Source: Candidatus Handelsmanbacteria bacterium
GTDB taxonomy: Bacteria > Latescibacterota > UBA2968 > UBA8231
NCBI GenBank assembly: GCA_016867395.1
Contig: VGJS01000003.1
Coordinates: forward strand, 1 to 64,000
DNA length: 64,000 nt
Reading direction: 5' to 3'
Shown here piece by piece: positions 25,745-34,495 of this stretch (position 1 is its first letter; each line of letters begins with the position of its first letter). Below the pieces are notes generated by a model. That model saw only the letters and a program-made list of their open reading frames with translations. It was not told where the DNA came from and did no database searches. A program made the translations under genes and the position numbers.

Positions 25745-27288
25745 AGCTGGCGGCCTGCGCAGCCGATTGCACCGGATGTCTTGCGCGAACTCTCTTCCCC
25801 AGCCCCACAGTCGCAGCCGACCGACGAGAGTTTGGCTGCGGAGAATATGCGGCTCCATCGGCGGGTGACCGAACTGAAGGCGGTAATCGAAGAGCTACGC
25901 CGCCAATTGGAAGCGCTGCGTCGGGGCAGCAAGCGCCAAGCCGCCCCGTTCTCCAAAGGCCAACCCTAAGGAAATCCCCGACCGCCAGGCCGCACGTTGG
26001 GGCATCCCCCCGCGTATCGGCTCATTTTCGACCAGATCGATCGGATCGAAGCCGCGCCCCTACCCTCCAAGGTGTGTCCCGGCTGCGGTGGGCGTCTCCC
26101 CGAGGTCGAAGTCGTCACCCAGCATCAGACCGACCTGCCGCCGATCCAGCCGATCACCACCCGTTTCGAGGTCGAGGTAGGCACGTGCCAGAACTGTGTT
26201 AAACGGGTGCAGGGCCGTCACCCCGATCAGACTTCCGATGCTTTGGGGGAGCGCGGCGGTGCAGATCGGTCCCCATGCGCTGGCATTGGGCTGTGTGATG
26301 AAACACCGGCTGGGGATCTCCAATGGCAAGATCCACACCTTCTTCCAGTCGGTCTTTGCCTTTTGCCGTAGTCGGGCAACGTTCGTGCGGTTCGATACTC
26401 GGCTGGCCCCCTCATTAACACCCACCTGCCAGCAGTTGATCCTCTCCATCCGCGGCAAAGCAGTAGTCCACGGCGATGAGACCGGCTGGAAGATCGGTGG
26501 ACATAACGCCTGGCTGTGGGTCTTCATTGAAGAAGAGATCACCATCTATCTAATTGATCCCTCCCAAGGGCATCAGGTCATTGAGCGGATCCTGGGAGCG
26601 GACTTTCATGGGACCTTGGGCTGTGATTGTTTCCTGGCCTATGATGCGGTCGGCTATCGGCAGCAACAGTGTTTGGCCTATCCGATCCGCACCGCCAAGG
26701 AACTGGACCAGGGCAAGACCCGGGGTGCGGTTCCTTTCCCCAGAGCCATCCGACGTCTCTTCCAAGCGGCCATCCCTCAAGCAACGGCAGCAGCACCTCT
26801 CGCCACCCGGCGACGCCGTCGCCCAAGGCCGGTTGGAGAACGCCTTGGACCGCCTGCTACGGGGTCGATTCACCGATCCCGACAATGACCGTTTCGCCCG
26901 CCGGTTGCGTTATCATCGCCATCAACTGTTTGCCTTCCTTGACCACCCGGCCGTCGCCCCCACCAACAATGCCGCTGAACGAGCCTGGAGCCCGGCGGTG
27001 ATTGCCCGATAGCTGTCGGCCGGAAATCGCACCCACCGGGGGAGCAAAAAACCATTCGATCCTGGCCAGTGTCATCCAGACCTGCCGCCAGAAGGGCGAA
27101 GACTTCTGTGCCCTGGTAAAAGACCTGCTCTGTATTCCACATCCCCTCGTCCCTCCCTGGGCGCTGGAAGGACGCGCGCAACCACCACGAGCCGAGGTGC
27201 TCCGCCCTTCACTTGCCCGCCTGCACCACATCGGCGACTCTATTCAAATTGGCAGAGCTTAGCACCGCACCCCTTTACCCAGAAACGT
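25730..27288 (+). mobile_element. Decayed IS66-family element
   Basis: The element holds an IS66-type transposase broken into several frames. Its ends are suggested by an imperfect inverted pair: ACGTTACCGGGTCAAAG at 25730 and, read on the other strand, ACGTTTCTGGGTAAAGG ending at 27288. No clear 8-bp target duplication is seen. At about 1.56 kb it lacks the tnpA and tnpB accessory genes of complete IS66 elements, and AT-rich DNA borders its right end. Boundaries are tentative. Confidence 0.65.
25781..27262 (+). pseudogene. IS66-family transposase (TnpC-like), multiply frameshifted
   Basis: Fragments can be read in order. First is a leucine-zipper N-terminus (ENMRLHRRVTELKAVIEELR), then an in-frame TAA at 25967 after KGQP. 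The zinc-finger region CPGCGGRL with CQNC follows. A frame change near 26245 leads to the DDE core (VHGDETGWKIGGHNAWLW, GTLGCDCFLAYDAV). Another near 26775 leads to NALDRLLRGRF and VAPTNNAAERAW, which ends in a TAG at 27010. A last frame then reads GAKNHSILASVIQTCRQKGEDF. At least one stop and three frameshifts mean no active enzyme can be made without extensive recoding. Fragment order and spacing match a normal IS66 transposase, so decay appears recent enough to align by eye. Confidence 0.85.
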
Positions 27289-27324
27289 CGTAAATTGATA
27301 AATTAAAACCCCTGCACTGTCAAG

Positions 27325-28908
27325 CTACGGGGATGGGGTCAGCCGGACCAGGACAAAGTCGCGGTCCGGGCCCTGGTACCCAGCCAGCATCCGCCGGTAT
27401 TCCCCCCCCTCGTGCCAGGTGCGCGGATAGGCCGCCGGCACACTGACGCCGCGGCGCAGCAACTCGCTCCAAAACCCCGGGTTCTGAGCGGCGAAACCGC
27501 CGGCCACCACCAGGAAATCGGCCCCCCGGGCAGCCAGGCTGTCCAGGGTGGCTGCCGAGAACTCCTCCGGGGTGATCTGCCAGCCCTTGCGCCGGCAGTA
27601 GTAGAGCATGGTGGGGCTCTGGGCCCGGTACGGGGCGCCGGCGTTTTCGTCCACCTCCCCCACCACCAGCAGGGCCGCGGGCGGCAGTTGCCGGTCGAGG
27701 ATCTTGCCGACCCCATGGCAGGCCCGGTAGTAGGGGTAGACATTGTTGGCCGGCCGGTACAGCCCGGGCGCCGCCCAGGCCCCGTAACCGGCGACCAGCA
27801 GCACCCCGGCCCCGGCCAACACCCGGCGGCGGAACTGCCCCGCGCCCGTCCGGCCCTCCAAAAGGGTCGCCAGGCTGCGGGCCGCCAGCACTGCCCCCAG
27901 CGGCACTAAGGGCACCTGGTAGTAGTTGAGGCGGTAATTGCCCTCTGGAATCAGGAAGAGGTAGAGCAGCAGACCCCCGCCCCAGGCGTAGAGGGCCTTT
28001 TCCTGCCGGGTCCCCCAGCCGGGCCGCAGCCCGGCCAGCGCCAGGACCGCGCCCGCAGGGGTAAGGAGCTGGTGGCCGAGGCGCAACCCCAGCTCTCTGT
28101 AGAAGTCGCCGGTGGCCAGCAGGGCCTGGGCCCACTTGTCGTACCCCTGGCTGCCCCAAATCCCGAAAGTCAGCCCCGTCTGCAAGAAAAGCTGGTGGGC
28201 GTGCCAGTACCACAGGGCCGGCGGGACCAGTACCAAAGCTAAGTACCCCCACAGGTCCGGGTGCCGCACAAACCCCCACCCCCACCGCGCCCAGGCCAGT
28301 GCCACCAGCGGGAAGCCCAGGTACAGGGTGGGGATCTTGACCATGAAGCACAGGGACGCCGCCAGGGCGGCCAGGACAAAATCCCCCCGCTCGGCGGTCC
28401 GGGTCCAGCGGGCAAATGCCAGCAGTGATCCGACGCTGAGAAAAAGCATCAGCGCCTCGGGCATGACGGCCCGACCGTAAAAGATGTTGAGGGGAAAGAT
28501 CAGAAAGAAGAGGGCGGCCAGGCGCCCGCACCAGCGCCCCCCGCCCAGTTCGCGGACCAGCAGGCAGAGCAGGCCGGCCCCGCCAACCGAAAAGAGCGCC
28601 GAGAGCAGCCGGCCCGCCCACTCGTGCACCCCCCCCAGCAGCCCGTAAAGGCAGGCCACCAGGAAGGAGTAGAGCGGGAAGTTCATCTCCACGTCCCCGG
28701 GCGTGTCCCCCCGCCAGTCCACCCGCGGGTAGCAGAGGCTGTAGCCCTCTTCGTAGAAATTGCGGGCCACGGCCCCGCTGTCGGCCTGGCGCCAGGCCTG
28801 CCCGTCGATGAGGGGGGCCTGCAGCTCGACCAGACGCAGGGCCAGGCCCAAAAGCAGGATGCCCCACAGCCAGGGATCAGGCCTCCGACTTCGCACCAGG
28901 GCACGCAT
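27325..28908 (-). CDS. GT-C membrane glycosyltransferase (ArnT/PMT-like)
   Basis: The 527-residue protein has ten or more hydrophobic segments over residues 15-380 and a soluble C-terminal domain. The first loop holds GQAWRQADSGAVARNFY, the acidic signature near residue 42 shared by polyprenyl-phosphate-sugar transferases of the GT39/GT83 group. These enzymes act at the periplasmic face on lipids or proteins. Unlike the protein at 1083-3233 it lacks TPRs. It starts 9 nt after the acyltransferase gene, and the pair would suit modification of a glycolipid, though the substrate cannot be told. It is the last gene of the galU unit; no terminator is obvious before the IS relic. Confidence 0.82.
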   Translation of the reverse strand: MRALVRSRRPDPWLWGILLLGLALRLVELQAPLIDGQAWRQADSGAVARNFYEEGYSLCYPRVDWRGDTPGDVEMNFPLYSFLVACLYGLLGGVHEWAGRLLSALFSVGGAGLLCLLVRELGGGRWCGRLAALFFLIFPLNIFYGRAVMPEALMLFLSVGSLLAFARWTRTAERGDFVLAALAASLCFMVKIPTLYLGFPLVALAWARWGWGFVRHPDLWGYLALVLVPPALWYWHAHQLFLQTGLTFGIWGSQGYDKWAQALLATGDFYRELGLRLGHQLLTPAGAVLALAGLRPGWGTRQEKALYAWGGGLLLYLFLIPEGNYRLNYYQVPLVPLGAVLAARSLATLLEGRTGAGQFRRRVLAGAGVLLVAGYGAWAAPGLYRPANNVYPYYRACHGVGKILDRQLPPAALLVVGEVDENAGAPYRAQSPTMLYYCRRKGWQITPEEFSAATLDSLAARGADFLVVAGGFAAQNPGFWSELLRRGVSVPAAYPRTWHEGGEYRRMLAGYQGPDRDFVLVRLTPSP

Positions 28909-28917
28909 GGAGGAGAA

Positions 28918-29616
28918 TCAGGCCCAGCCGCTCAACCGGCGCAGGCGCTGGTCCAGGGCGGCCATCAGGGCCTGGCGGTCGGCGAACTGGTCGGTGTGCA
29001 GCGGGGGATCGATGCGGACGAAGACGCGGGACAGCGGGCGGACAAAGCTCTCGTACTCCAGACCGATGGGGAGGAGGGGCACCCGCAGGCCGCGCTCCCG
29101 CTCCACCTGCAGCAGATGGTCGATGATCTCCTTCTGCAAAGGCCCCATGCCTCCCTGGAAGCGCATGCCCTCGGGGTGGGAGAGCACCAGCTCCCCCTGC
29201 TCGTACAGCCAGGCCAGATAGTCGAAGGTGTCCTGGTTGAGCTGGCGGGCCCGGTTGATCTGCTCGCGGCGGGCCTGGTGGTCCTGGAGCCGGCGCACGT
29301 CCTTGGGCCGGATCACCTTGACCCCGCCCAGGGCTTCGAGCACCCCCCACAGTCCCACCTTCATCACGTAGGTGGCGAAGCGCCCGCAGTAGCGGTGCAG
29401 CACCACCCCTTCGACCAGGATGTCGCGGTAGGCGCAGTGCTTGGGCAGGATCAGGGCCGCCCCCTGCCGGGGCAGGTGTTCGGTCCCGCTCACCACCAGA
29501 CGGTGATACCCCAGGGCCCAGCCAGCGAGGGTGCGGGCGGTGAAGGCGGCCCAGTCGCGGCGGCGCAGCGAAAAGACCCCCGGGCGGGGCAACGAGCTGG
29601 GGGCTTTCTCAGGCAT
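28918..29616 (-). CDS. PlsC-like 1-acyl-glycerol-3-phosphate acyltransferase family protein
   Basis: The 232-residue product carries the HX4D catalytic motif (HCAYRD) near residue 60 and a PEGMRF block near 150, as in PlsC-type acyltransferases that transfer acyl groups to lysophosphatidate or other lipid acceptors. Start ATG 29616 has no Shine-Dalgarno sequence. A strong terminator for the upstream gene ends only 9 nt before it, so it is either read through or driven by another promoter. A longer frame upstream overlaps the neighbouring gene and is not real. Its adjacency to a GT-C glycosyltransferase suggests envelope-lipid synthesis rather than only bulk phospholipid (inference). Confidence 0.82.
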   Translation of the reverse strand: MPEKAPSSLPRPGVFSLRRRDWAAFTARTLAGWALGYHRLVVSGTEHLPRQGAALILPKHCAYRDILVEGVVLHRYCGRFATYVMKVGLWGVLEALGGVKVIRPKDVRRLQDHQARREQINRARQLNQDTFDYLAWLYEQGELVLSHPEGMRFQGGMGPLQKEIIDHLLQVERERGLRVPLLPIGLEYESFVRPLSRVFVRIDPPLHTDQFADRQALMAALDQRLRRLSGWA

Positions 29617-29624
29617 TGGACATG

Positions 29625-29645
29625 AAAAAGGGGGCCGAAGCCCCC
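29625..29645 (-). terminator. Rho-independent terminator after the thioredoxin-like gene
   Basis: On the minus strand GGGGGC-TTCG-GCCCCC is followed by TTTTT: a 6-bp GC stem, a stable UUCG loop and a U-tract. It ends the galU-larA-CsgG-thioredoxin-like unit. Confidence 0.85.
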
Positions 29646-29671
29646 GGGTATCGCCGTGCAGGGGGGAAAAC

Positions 29672-30169
29672 CTATTTGAAAATCTCCTTGACCTTACCCC
29701 AGGTGCTCTCGTCCACCTCGGTGGCCAGGGGCTTGCCCAGCAACCGGGCCGCCTGCTCCAGCACCTGCCCCAGTTCAGCGCCCGGCCTCGAGAAGGCGGC
29801 CCGACCCCCGGCGTCGACCAGCAGTACAAAGCCGGCAGCGCTGTCGAGCTGGCCGGCCAGTTCCGCGGGCAACTCCAGATCCCGTCGGGCGGCGGCGGCG
29901 CAAACCAGCTGGAAGGAGATCCCCTCCTGTTGGTACATCTGCTCCATGACCGCCACGTCGCCCTGGTGCTGCACCAGCCCCAGCACCTGGAGGGAATGGC
30001 CGCGCTCCTCGTTCCACCGGTCGAGCTGGCGGGCCCCCAAACGCTGGGCCGCGTCCTCGGCGGAAAAGACGTAGAACAGGGCCGCCCTCGGGCCCGTAGC
30101 CGCAGACTGAGCCCCGACCCCCAGGGCCAGGACCAGCAGGCTACACACCGACGCAAAGAGTTTTTTCAT
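29672..30169 (-). CDS. Exported thioredoxin-fold-like protein lacking a CXXC motif
   Basis: ATG 30169 follows AGAGGTAG and begins a signal peptide (KKLFASVCSLLVLALGVGA, cut near QSAAT). The 165-residue protein reads like a degenerate redoxin: ALFYVFSAEDA, HSLQVLGLVQHQGD, GISFQLVCAAAA and AGFVLLVDAGGRAAFSRPGAE, matching the strand-helix order of the TlpA/ResA group but without the active CXXC pair. Redox activity is therefore doubtful; a binding role is more likely. It is 23 nt after the CsgG-like gene and is followed by a strong terminator. Assignment to the fold is by pattern only. Confidence 0.65.
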   Translation of the reverse strand: MKKLFASVCSLLVLALGVGAQSAATGPRAALFYVFSAEDAAQRLGARQLDRWNEERGHSLQVLGLVQHQGDVAVMEQMYQQEGISFQLVCAAAARRDLELPAELAGQLDSAAGFVLLVDAGGRAAFSRPGAELGQVLEQAARLLGKPLATEVDESTWGKVKEIFK

Positions 30170-30192
30170 GGCAGCTACCTCTTGTCGCGCCC

Positions 30193-31260
30193 CTATTCGG
30201 CGCGCACCGTGAACTCTTTCTCGATCTGGGCCTGAGCTTCAAGCACCCTACCGATGGACAGGTGTTCGTTGAGCACCTGCTCGATCTGCACCACCCCCAC
30301 CCGCCGGGGCAGGGAGAACCCCAACACCGTGTTGGTCTGGGGATCGCGCAGTTCGCGGCCGTGGTCCCAGACCCCGAACTTGTCGCCGTTCCCCACGCTG
30401 TCCGCCAGACCGATATTAATATATACTTGCAACCCGTCAATATCTATTATTTTTGGTGCCGAGACCGAGGGCAGGGAGGGCGGCTGCACCAGATTGCCCA
30501 GGTCGGCGCTCAGCTTGCCCAGGCACTGGATGACGGCCCCGCCCACCAGGGTCTGCCGGAATTCCTCGGTGCCCCAGGGGGTTTCCCCCAGAAAGAAATA
30601 CTCGCGGTCCAGGGGCACGTTCACCGCCGGGTTAGTGATCCCATAGCGCTTGCTATCGTTGAGAATCTCCTGGCGCAACTCGCCGGCCGGCCGGCCGTCC
30701 ACCACCTTGAGCACCAACAACTTAAGGGTCACCACCCCCTGGTAGCTGCGGTACCCGCCGATGGGCACGGTGGCGCGGAACCGCTTCATGCTCAAATCCT
30801 CGATCTCGCCCATCACTACTAGGTCCACCCCGGCCTGGCGGCCCAGTTCCAGGGCCCGGTCCCAGTCGAGGTGGCCCTGCCGTTCCCGGCCCTTCAGCCC
30901 GGCCACGAAGGCCGAGTCAGGGGCGGTGGGCAGAATGTAGGGATTGCGCGCCAGGGAGTCGGCCAGGCTGCCAGGCAGCGCGGTCCAGATTTCCCAGGGG
31001 CCACGGTACTTGGACAGGTCCTTAAAGGGCAGGAGCAGCACCTTCTGGGCTAGGGCGCTGATGCTGTCCACCTGCCCCGTGTCTCCCCCCGCCGCCGCCA
31101 TCACCGGCTGCGGGGCCACTGCCTGGGTGTCGGCGGGGGCCGCGGGCTTCTTCTCCCCCTGCGAATCGGCATACCCCATCACCGGAAGCATCGTGGCGCC
31201 CTCCCGCACATTGGCGCAGCCGGCCAGCAGGATGAGCACCCCTCCCAGCCATGCCTTCAT
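30193..31260 (-). CDS. CsgG/FlgT-like lipoprotein
   Basis: ATG 31260 overlaps the stop of the larA-like gene (ATGA). The 355-residue product has a lipoprotein signal (WLGGVLILLAGC, Cys15). The middle region has KVLLLPFKDLS and the GRQAGVDLVVMGEIEDL segment typical of the CsgG/TolB-N alpha/beta fold. The end (NGDKFGVWDHGRELRDPQT, RVGVVQIEQVLNEHLSIGRVL) looks like the C-terminal domain of FlgT-type proteins. CsgG proteins form outer-membrane pores for curli-like export; without a clear barrel segment here the relation is to the fold, not proof of a pore. The 90-110 stretch after the signal is Ala/Pro-rich linker. Confidence 0.72.
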   Translation of the reverse strand: MKAWLGGVLILLAGCANVREGATMLPVMGYADSQGEKKPAAPADTQAVAPQPVMAAAGGDTGQVDSISALAQKVLLLPFKDLSKYRGPWEIWTALPGSLADSLARNPYILPTAPDSAFVAGLKGRERQGHLDWDRALELGRQAGVDLVVMGEIEDLSMKRFRATVPIGGYRSYQGVVTLKLLVLKVVDGRPAGELRQEILNDSKRYGITNPAVNVPLDREYFFLGETPWGTEEFRQTLVGGAVIQCLGKLSADLGNLVQPPSLPSVSAPKIIDIDGLQVYINIGLADSVGNGDKFGVWDHGRELRDPQTNTVLGFSLPRRVGVVQIEQVLNEHLSIGRVLEAQAQIEKEFTVRAE

Positions 31261-32534
31261 CTGCCACCTCCCACCACCCGGGTAAGCACGTACGGCCCCT
31301 TGGGCACCACGGCCAGGGGCGCCTCGGCCCCGTGCCTTTCCAGTGCCCGGCGCAGCCCCTCCTCCACCGAGGGGACCCATTCCGTGAGCAGCCGGCCCCG
31401 GTGGGCCGGGGGGATGCCCTCGGAGTGGAGCATCACCCGGGCCTTCTGCAGCACCTTGCACAACTCCTGCAGCTGCCACTGGTCGATGGCGAAAAAGCCC
31501 GGGTCTTCGAGTTTTTTGAGAAAGGCTTCGGCGCTGGGAGCATTAAGCAACTCTTCGGTGAATTCGGGGCTGCCGATCCCCTCCTGGCACCGGGCGGCGA
31601 TGAGGATGGTGCCGCCCTCCTCAACGATGGGCAGCACCGCAGTCAGGCCCTTGACCGCCTGGTACAGGGTCAGGTCCAGCGGGTGGCCGGCGCTGCTGGT
31701 CAGCACGATGGGCACTGGCCGCTCGATCTGGGCCAGGGCCTGCCGCTCCACAAAGGCCACTCCCTCGGCGTGGGCTTTTTCGAGGTCGCCGCAGAAGAGC
31801 CCGGTCACCTGCCGCCGGGCATTCATCGAGACGTTGAAGGTGAAGTCCACCCCCGCCTTCTGCGCCACTTCCAGCGCCTGGCGGTGGAAGGGGTTGCCCT
31901 CGATGATCCCCTCGGCCGAACGCGGGTCCCCCATCAGCGCCGGGCCGTGTAACACCCGCATGGTGTCCACCCCCATCAGGCCGGGGCAGATGGCCTTGCG
32001 CCCGCCCGAGTAACCGGCCATTAGGTGGGGCTCGATCAGGGCAGTGGAGATCTTGAGGTCCGCCTCGACGTAGACCTTGTCGATCCAGATCGGCGCCCCG
32101 CAGGAGGTCTGCCCAAGGTGAACCAGGGTCTCCCGGTCCCGGGCCCGGTGGTTGAGGATGCGATACTGGGCGGCAATCTGTTCGCCTACCAGGGCCACCA
32201 ACTCCTCCCCCTCGTTGGGCCGGTGCAGGCCGGTGGCCACCAGGATGGTGATACGCCCGCGCGGGATGCCGGCCTTCTGCAGGGTGCCCAGGATAGGCGG
32301 CAGGATCACCGCGTTGGGCACTGGCCGGGTGATGTCGGAGATGATCACGCAGGCATCGCGCCGGCCCCTGGCGAGCTGGCTCAGGGCCGGGGTGCCGATG
32401 GGGTGGCGCAGCGCGTGGGCAATCTGCCCCTCCAGGTCTTCGAGGCTGGGGGTATCGGCCATCTTCAGCACCTGGGCGCGGTCGGGCACTTCCACCTCCA
32501 GGCCCTGGCGGCCGTAGTCGAGATGCACCTTCAT
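31257..32534 (-). CDS. larA: Nickel-pincer-dependent racemase, LarA family
   Basis: The 425-residue length is normal for LarA. Residues known in Lactobacillus LarA are kept at a constant offset of four: Arg in DITRP (70), His104 in TGLHRP, His170 in EPHLMAGYSGGRK, Lys180 that binds the pincer cofactor, and His196 in MRVLHG. LarA racemises lactate, but the family also acts on other alpha-hydroxy acids, so the substrate here is open. ATG 32534 overlaps the galU stop (ATGA) and the stop overlaps the CsgG-like start, so all three are translationally coupled. larB is present at 57110, 26 kb away; LarC and LarE, also needed for the cofactor, are not in the window. Confidence 0.87.
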   Translation of the reverse strand: MKVHLDYGRQGLEVEVPDRAQVLKMADTPSLEDLEGQIAHALRHPIGTPALSQLARGRRDACVIISDITRPVPNAVILPPILGTLQKAGIPRGRITILVATGLHRPNEGEELVALVGEQIAAQYRILNHRARDRETLVHLGQTSCGAPIWIDKVYVEADLKISTALIEPHLMAGYSGGRKAICPGLMGVDTMRVLHGPALMGDPRSAEGIIEGNPFHRQALEVAQKAGVDFTFNVSMNARRQVTGLFCGDLEKAHAEGVAFVERQALAQIERPVPIVLTSSAGHPLDLTLYQAVKGLTAVLPIVEEGGTILIAARCQEGIGSPEFTEELLNAPSAEAFLKKLEDPGFFAIDQWQLQELCKVLQKARVMLHSEGIPPAHRGRLLTEWVPSVEEGLRRALERHGAEAPLAVVPKGPYVLTRVVGGGR

Positions 32535-33418
32535 AGTGTTTCCCTGTCGAGTTTGTCGCGCAGATAACGGGCAAAGGCCGCCCCGTGCTGGGGGTCGCGC
32601 AGGGCGAAGTCGGCAAAGGCCCGGTAATAAGTCATCGGGGTGCCGATGTCGTAGCGCTGCTCGTCGGGCTGCAGACGCACGCAGCGCACCCGCGCCCCCC
32701 CCGCGATGAGCAGGCGGATGGCGTCGGTGAGCCATAACTCGCCGCCCAGCCCAGGCCGGGTGGCGGCGATGGCGGCAAAGATCTCTGGGGTGAAAACGTA
32801 ACGGGCCGCCACCGCCAAATTGCTGGGCGCCTCCTCGGGGCGGGGTTTCTCGACGATGTCGGCGATGGCAAATTCGCTGCCCACCGGCCCCTCGGGCCGC
32901 ACCACCCCGTACTTGTGCACCTCCTCGCTGGGCACCTCCCACACGGCGATGGTGGCCGCGGCCTGGTGGCCCTCGTGGGCCTCAATCAGCCGGCCCACCA
33001 CCCCAGGGTCGCGGAGCGAGTGCACGATGGTGTCGCCGAAGCCCACCACAAAGGACTCCTCGCCGACAAACTGGGCGGCCAGGCGCACCGCGTCGGCGTT
33101 GCCCAGGGGTTTGCGCTGTCGGGCGTAGAAGAAGTCGATGCCATGGCTGGCATAGTCCATCTCCTCGATCGATTCGGACTTTCCCGAGAGCCGGGCCTCC
33201 AATTCGGGGTCGTCGTCGAAGTGGTCCTCGATGGAGCGTTTCTTGCGGCCGGTGATGAAGAGGAATTTGTCGATGCCCTGCCCCACCATCTCCTCGACCA
33301 CGTACTGCACCACCGGCTTGTACCCGACGGGCAGCATCTCCTTGGGCTGGCACTTGGTGGCCGGCAACAGGCGGGTGCCCATGCCGGCGACAGGCAGAAC
33401 GGCTTTGTGGATAGTCAT
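32531..33418 (-). CDS. galU: UTP--glucose-1-phosphate uridylyltransferase
   Basis: The 295-residue enzyme has the nucleotidyltransferase signature PVAGMGTRLLPATKCQPKEMLPV at its N-terminus (shown in parts: GMGTRLLPATK and PKEML), then KPVVQYVVEE, FGDTI and VEKPRPEEAPSN. GalU makes UDP-glucose for glycan and envelope synthesis, which fits the glycosyltransferase and acyltransferase genes downstream. ATG 33418 is preferred; ATG 33424 is also in frame. Neither has a Shine-Dalgarno sequence, and TAATTTG (33425-33431) with TTG 20 bp further upstream suggests a leaderless or near-leaderless transcript. It leads a minus-strand operon; the gene diverges from the HAD phosphatase gene, with repeat copy B between them. 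Confidence 0.93.
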   Translation of the reverse strand: MTIHKAVLPVAGMGTRLLPATKCQPKEMLPVGYKPVVQYVVEEMVGQGIDKFLFITGRKKRSIEDHFDDDPELEARLSGKSESIEEMDYASHGIDFFYARQRKPLGNADAVRLAAQFVGEESFVVGFGDTIVHSLRDPGVVGRLIEAHEGHQAAATIAVWEVPSEEVHKYGVVRPEGPVGSEFAIADIVEKPRPEEAPSNLAVAARYVFTPEIFAAIAATRPGLGGELWLTDAIRLLIAGGARVRCVRLQPDEQRYDIGTPMTYYRAFADFALRDPQHGAAFARYLRDKLDRETL

Positions 33419-33460
33419 GTGCATCAAATTACAGGTTTGCCCAAGGGATTTCAAGCGCTA

Positions 33461-33609
33461 GCGGCGGGGAGATGACCCTTTAGGCCTTTCTCCGGGTGTG
33501 GCCGGGAAGGGAAGGACGCGGGAAGGGTTGAGGGGAGAGCGGAGCGACGAGCGAACCGGGTGGCAAGTCCGCGCCTTGAGAAAGGCCGGAATGGGTCGCT
33601 CACCAACGC
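33461..33609 (+). repeat. Dispersed hairpin repeat, copy B
   Basis: Outer arms are GCGGCGGGGAGATGACCC (33461-33478) and GGGTCGCTCACCAACGC (33593-33609). The inner stem GGCCTTTCTC (33483-33492) pairs exactly with GAGAAAGGCC (33578-33587). Compared with copy A, both sides of the stem changed together (T to C, A to G). It lies between the divergent galU and HAD genes. Confidence 0.85.
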
Positions 33610-33614
33610 CCACC

Positions 33615-33643
33615 TTGACACCCAACGCCTCACCTCCTACCCT
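33615..33643 (+). promoter_or_regulatory. Putative leaderless promoter of the HAD-kinase operon
   Basis: TTGACA (33615-33620), a 17-bp spacer and TACCCT (33638-33643) precede ATG 33653, which has no Shine-Dalgarno sequence. The distance from TTGACA to ATG is 38 nt, the same as for larB, so transcription would begin at or next to the start codon. The -10 box is weak. Confidence 0.4.
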
Positions 33644-33652
33644 TCCCCTCAG

Positions 33653-34495
33653 ATGAAACCCCCGCCCCGCATCCTGGGCCGCGCCATCGAGGTCCACCAT
33701 CCCGAGATCCAGCGCGGGTGCATCCACCACGCGGTCTTCGATTTCGACGGCACCCTCTCCCTTATGCGGGCCGGCTGGCAGGAGGTGATGATCACCCATG
33801 CGGTCGAGCAACTTTCCCGCACCCCCGCAGCACCCCCGCCGGAGGGCTGGCGCCACTTTGCCCGCGAGTACATCACCCGCCTCACCGGGGAGCAGACCAT
33901 CTACCAGATGCTGCACCTGGAGGAGCAGGTGCGCCGCCTGGGTGGCATGCCGCGGCCAGCCGCCCAATACAAGTGGGAGTTCCTGCGCCGGCTGGCGGAG
34001 CGCATCCGCGACCGGCTCGAAGCCCTGCGCCAGCGCCGCGAACCTCCCGACCCATACCTGGTGCCCGGCAGCATCGCCCTGTTGGAAAACCTGGCCCGCC
34101 GGGGCGTCACCTGTTACCTGGCCAGCGGCACCGACCACCCCTTTGTGGTTGAGGAAGCCGGCCTGTTGGGAGTCGCCCCCTATTTCGGCGGGCGGATCTA
34201 CGGGGCCCAGGAGGACTACAAAAGCTCCACCAAAAAACTTCTCATCGCCCGCATCATCGCCGAGAACCAGTTGCAAGGCCCCGAGCTAGTGGCCTTTGGC
34301 GACGGCTACGTGGAGATCGCCAACACCAAAGAGGTAGCTGGCCTGGCCGTGGGCGCCGCCACCTGCGAGGAGGGCGGCGCCGAGTGGGACGAGTGGAAGA
34401 AAGGCCGCCTGCTGAACGTAGGCGCAGACCTGCTGGTCCCCAACTGGCGAGAGGCCGACCTCCTGCTGGCCTACTTGTTCGGAGAGGTGGACTGA
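33653..34495 (+). CDS. HAD-superfamily phosphatase
   Basis: The 280-residue protein has motif I DFDGTLS (Asp30 nucleophile, Asp32) after a 25-residue N-terminal extension. Motif II is probably CYLASGTD, motif III the Lys in SSTKKLL, and motif IV ALVAFGDGYVE. This is the phosphoglycolate-phosphatase-like class with a large helical cap (residues 50-120). HAD members of this type dephosphorylate small sugar phosphates. The stop and the next start share one base (TGATG), and the following gene encodes a PfkB kinase. A kinase plus phosphatase pair recalls the HldE/GmhB steps of heptose activation, but no nucleotidyltransferase is present, so the pathway is unproven. Confidence 0.8.
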   Translation: MKPPPRILGRAIEVHHPEIQRGCIHHAVFDFDGTLSLMRAGWQEVMITHAVEQLSRTPAAPPPEGWRHFAREYITRLTGEQTIYQMLHLEEQVRRLGGMPRPAAQYKWEFLRRLAERIRDRLEALRQRREPPDPYLVPGSIALLENLARRGVTCYLASGTDHPFVVEEAGLLGVAPYFGGRIYGAQEDYKSSTKKLLIARIIAENQLQGPELVAFGDGYVEIANTKEVAGLAVGAATCEEGGAEWDEWKKGRLLNVGADLLVPNWREADLLLAYLFGEVD

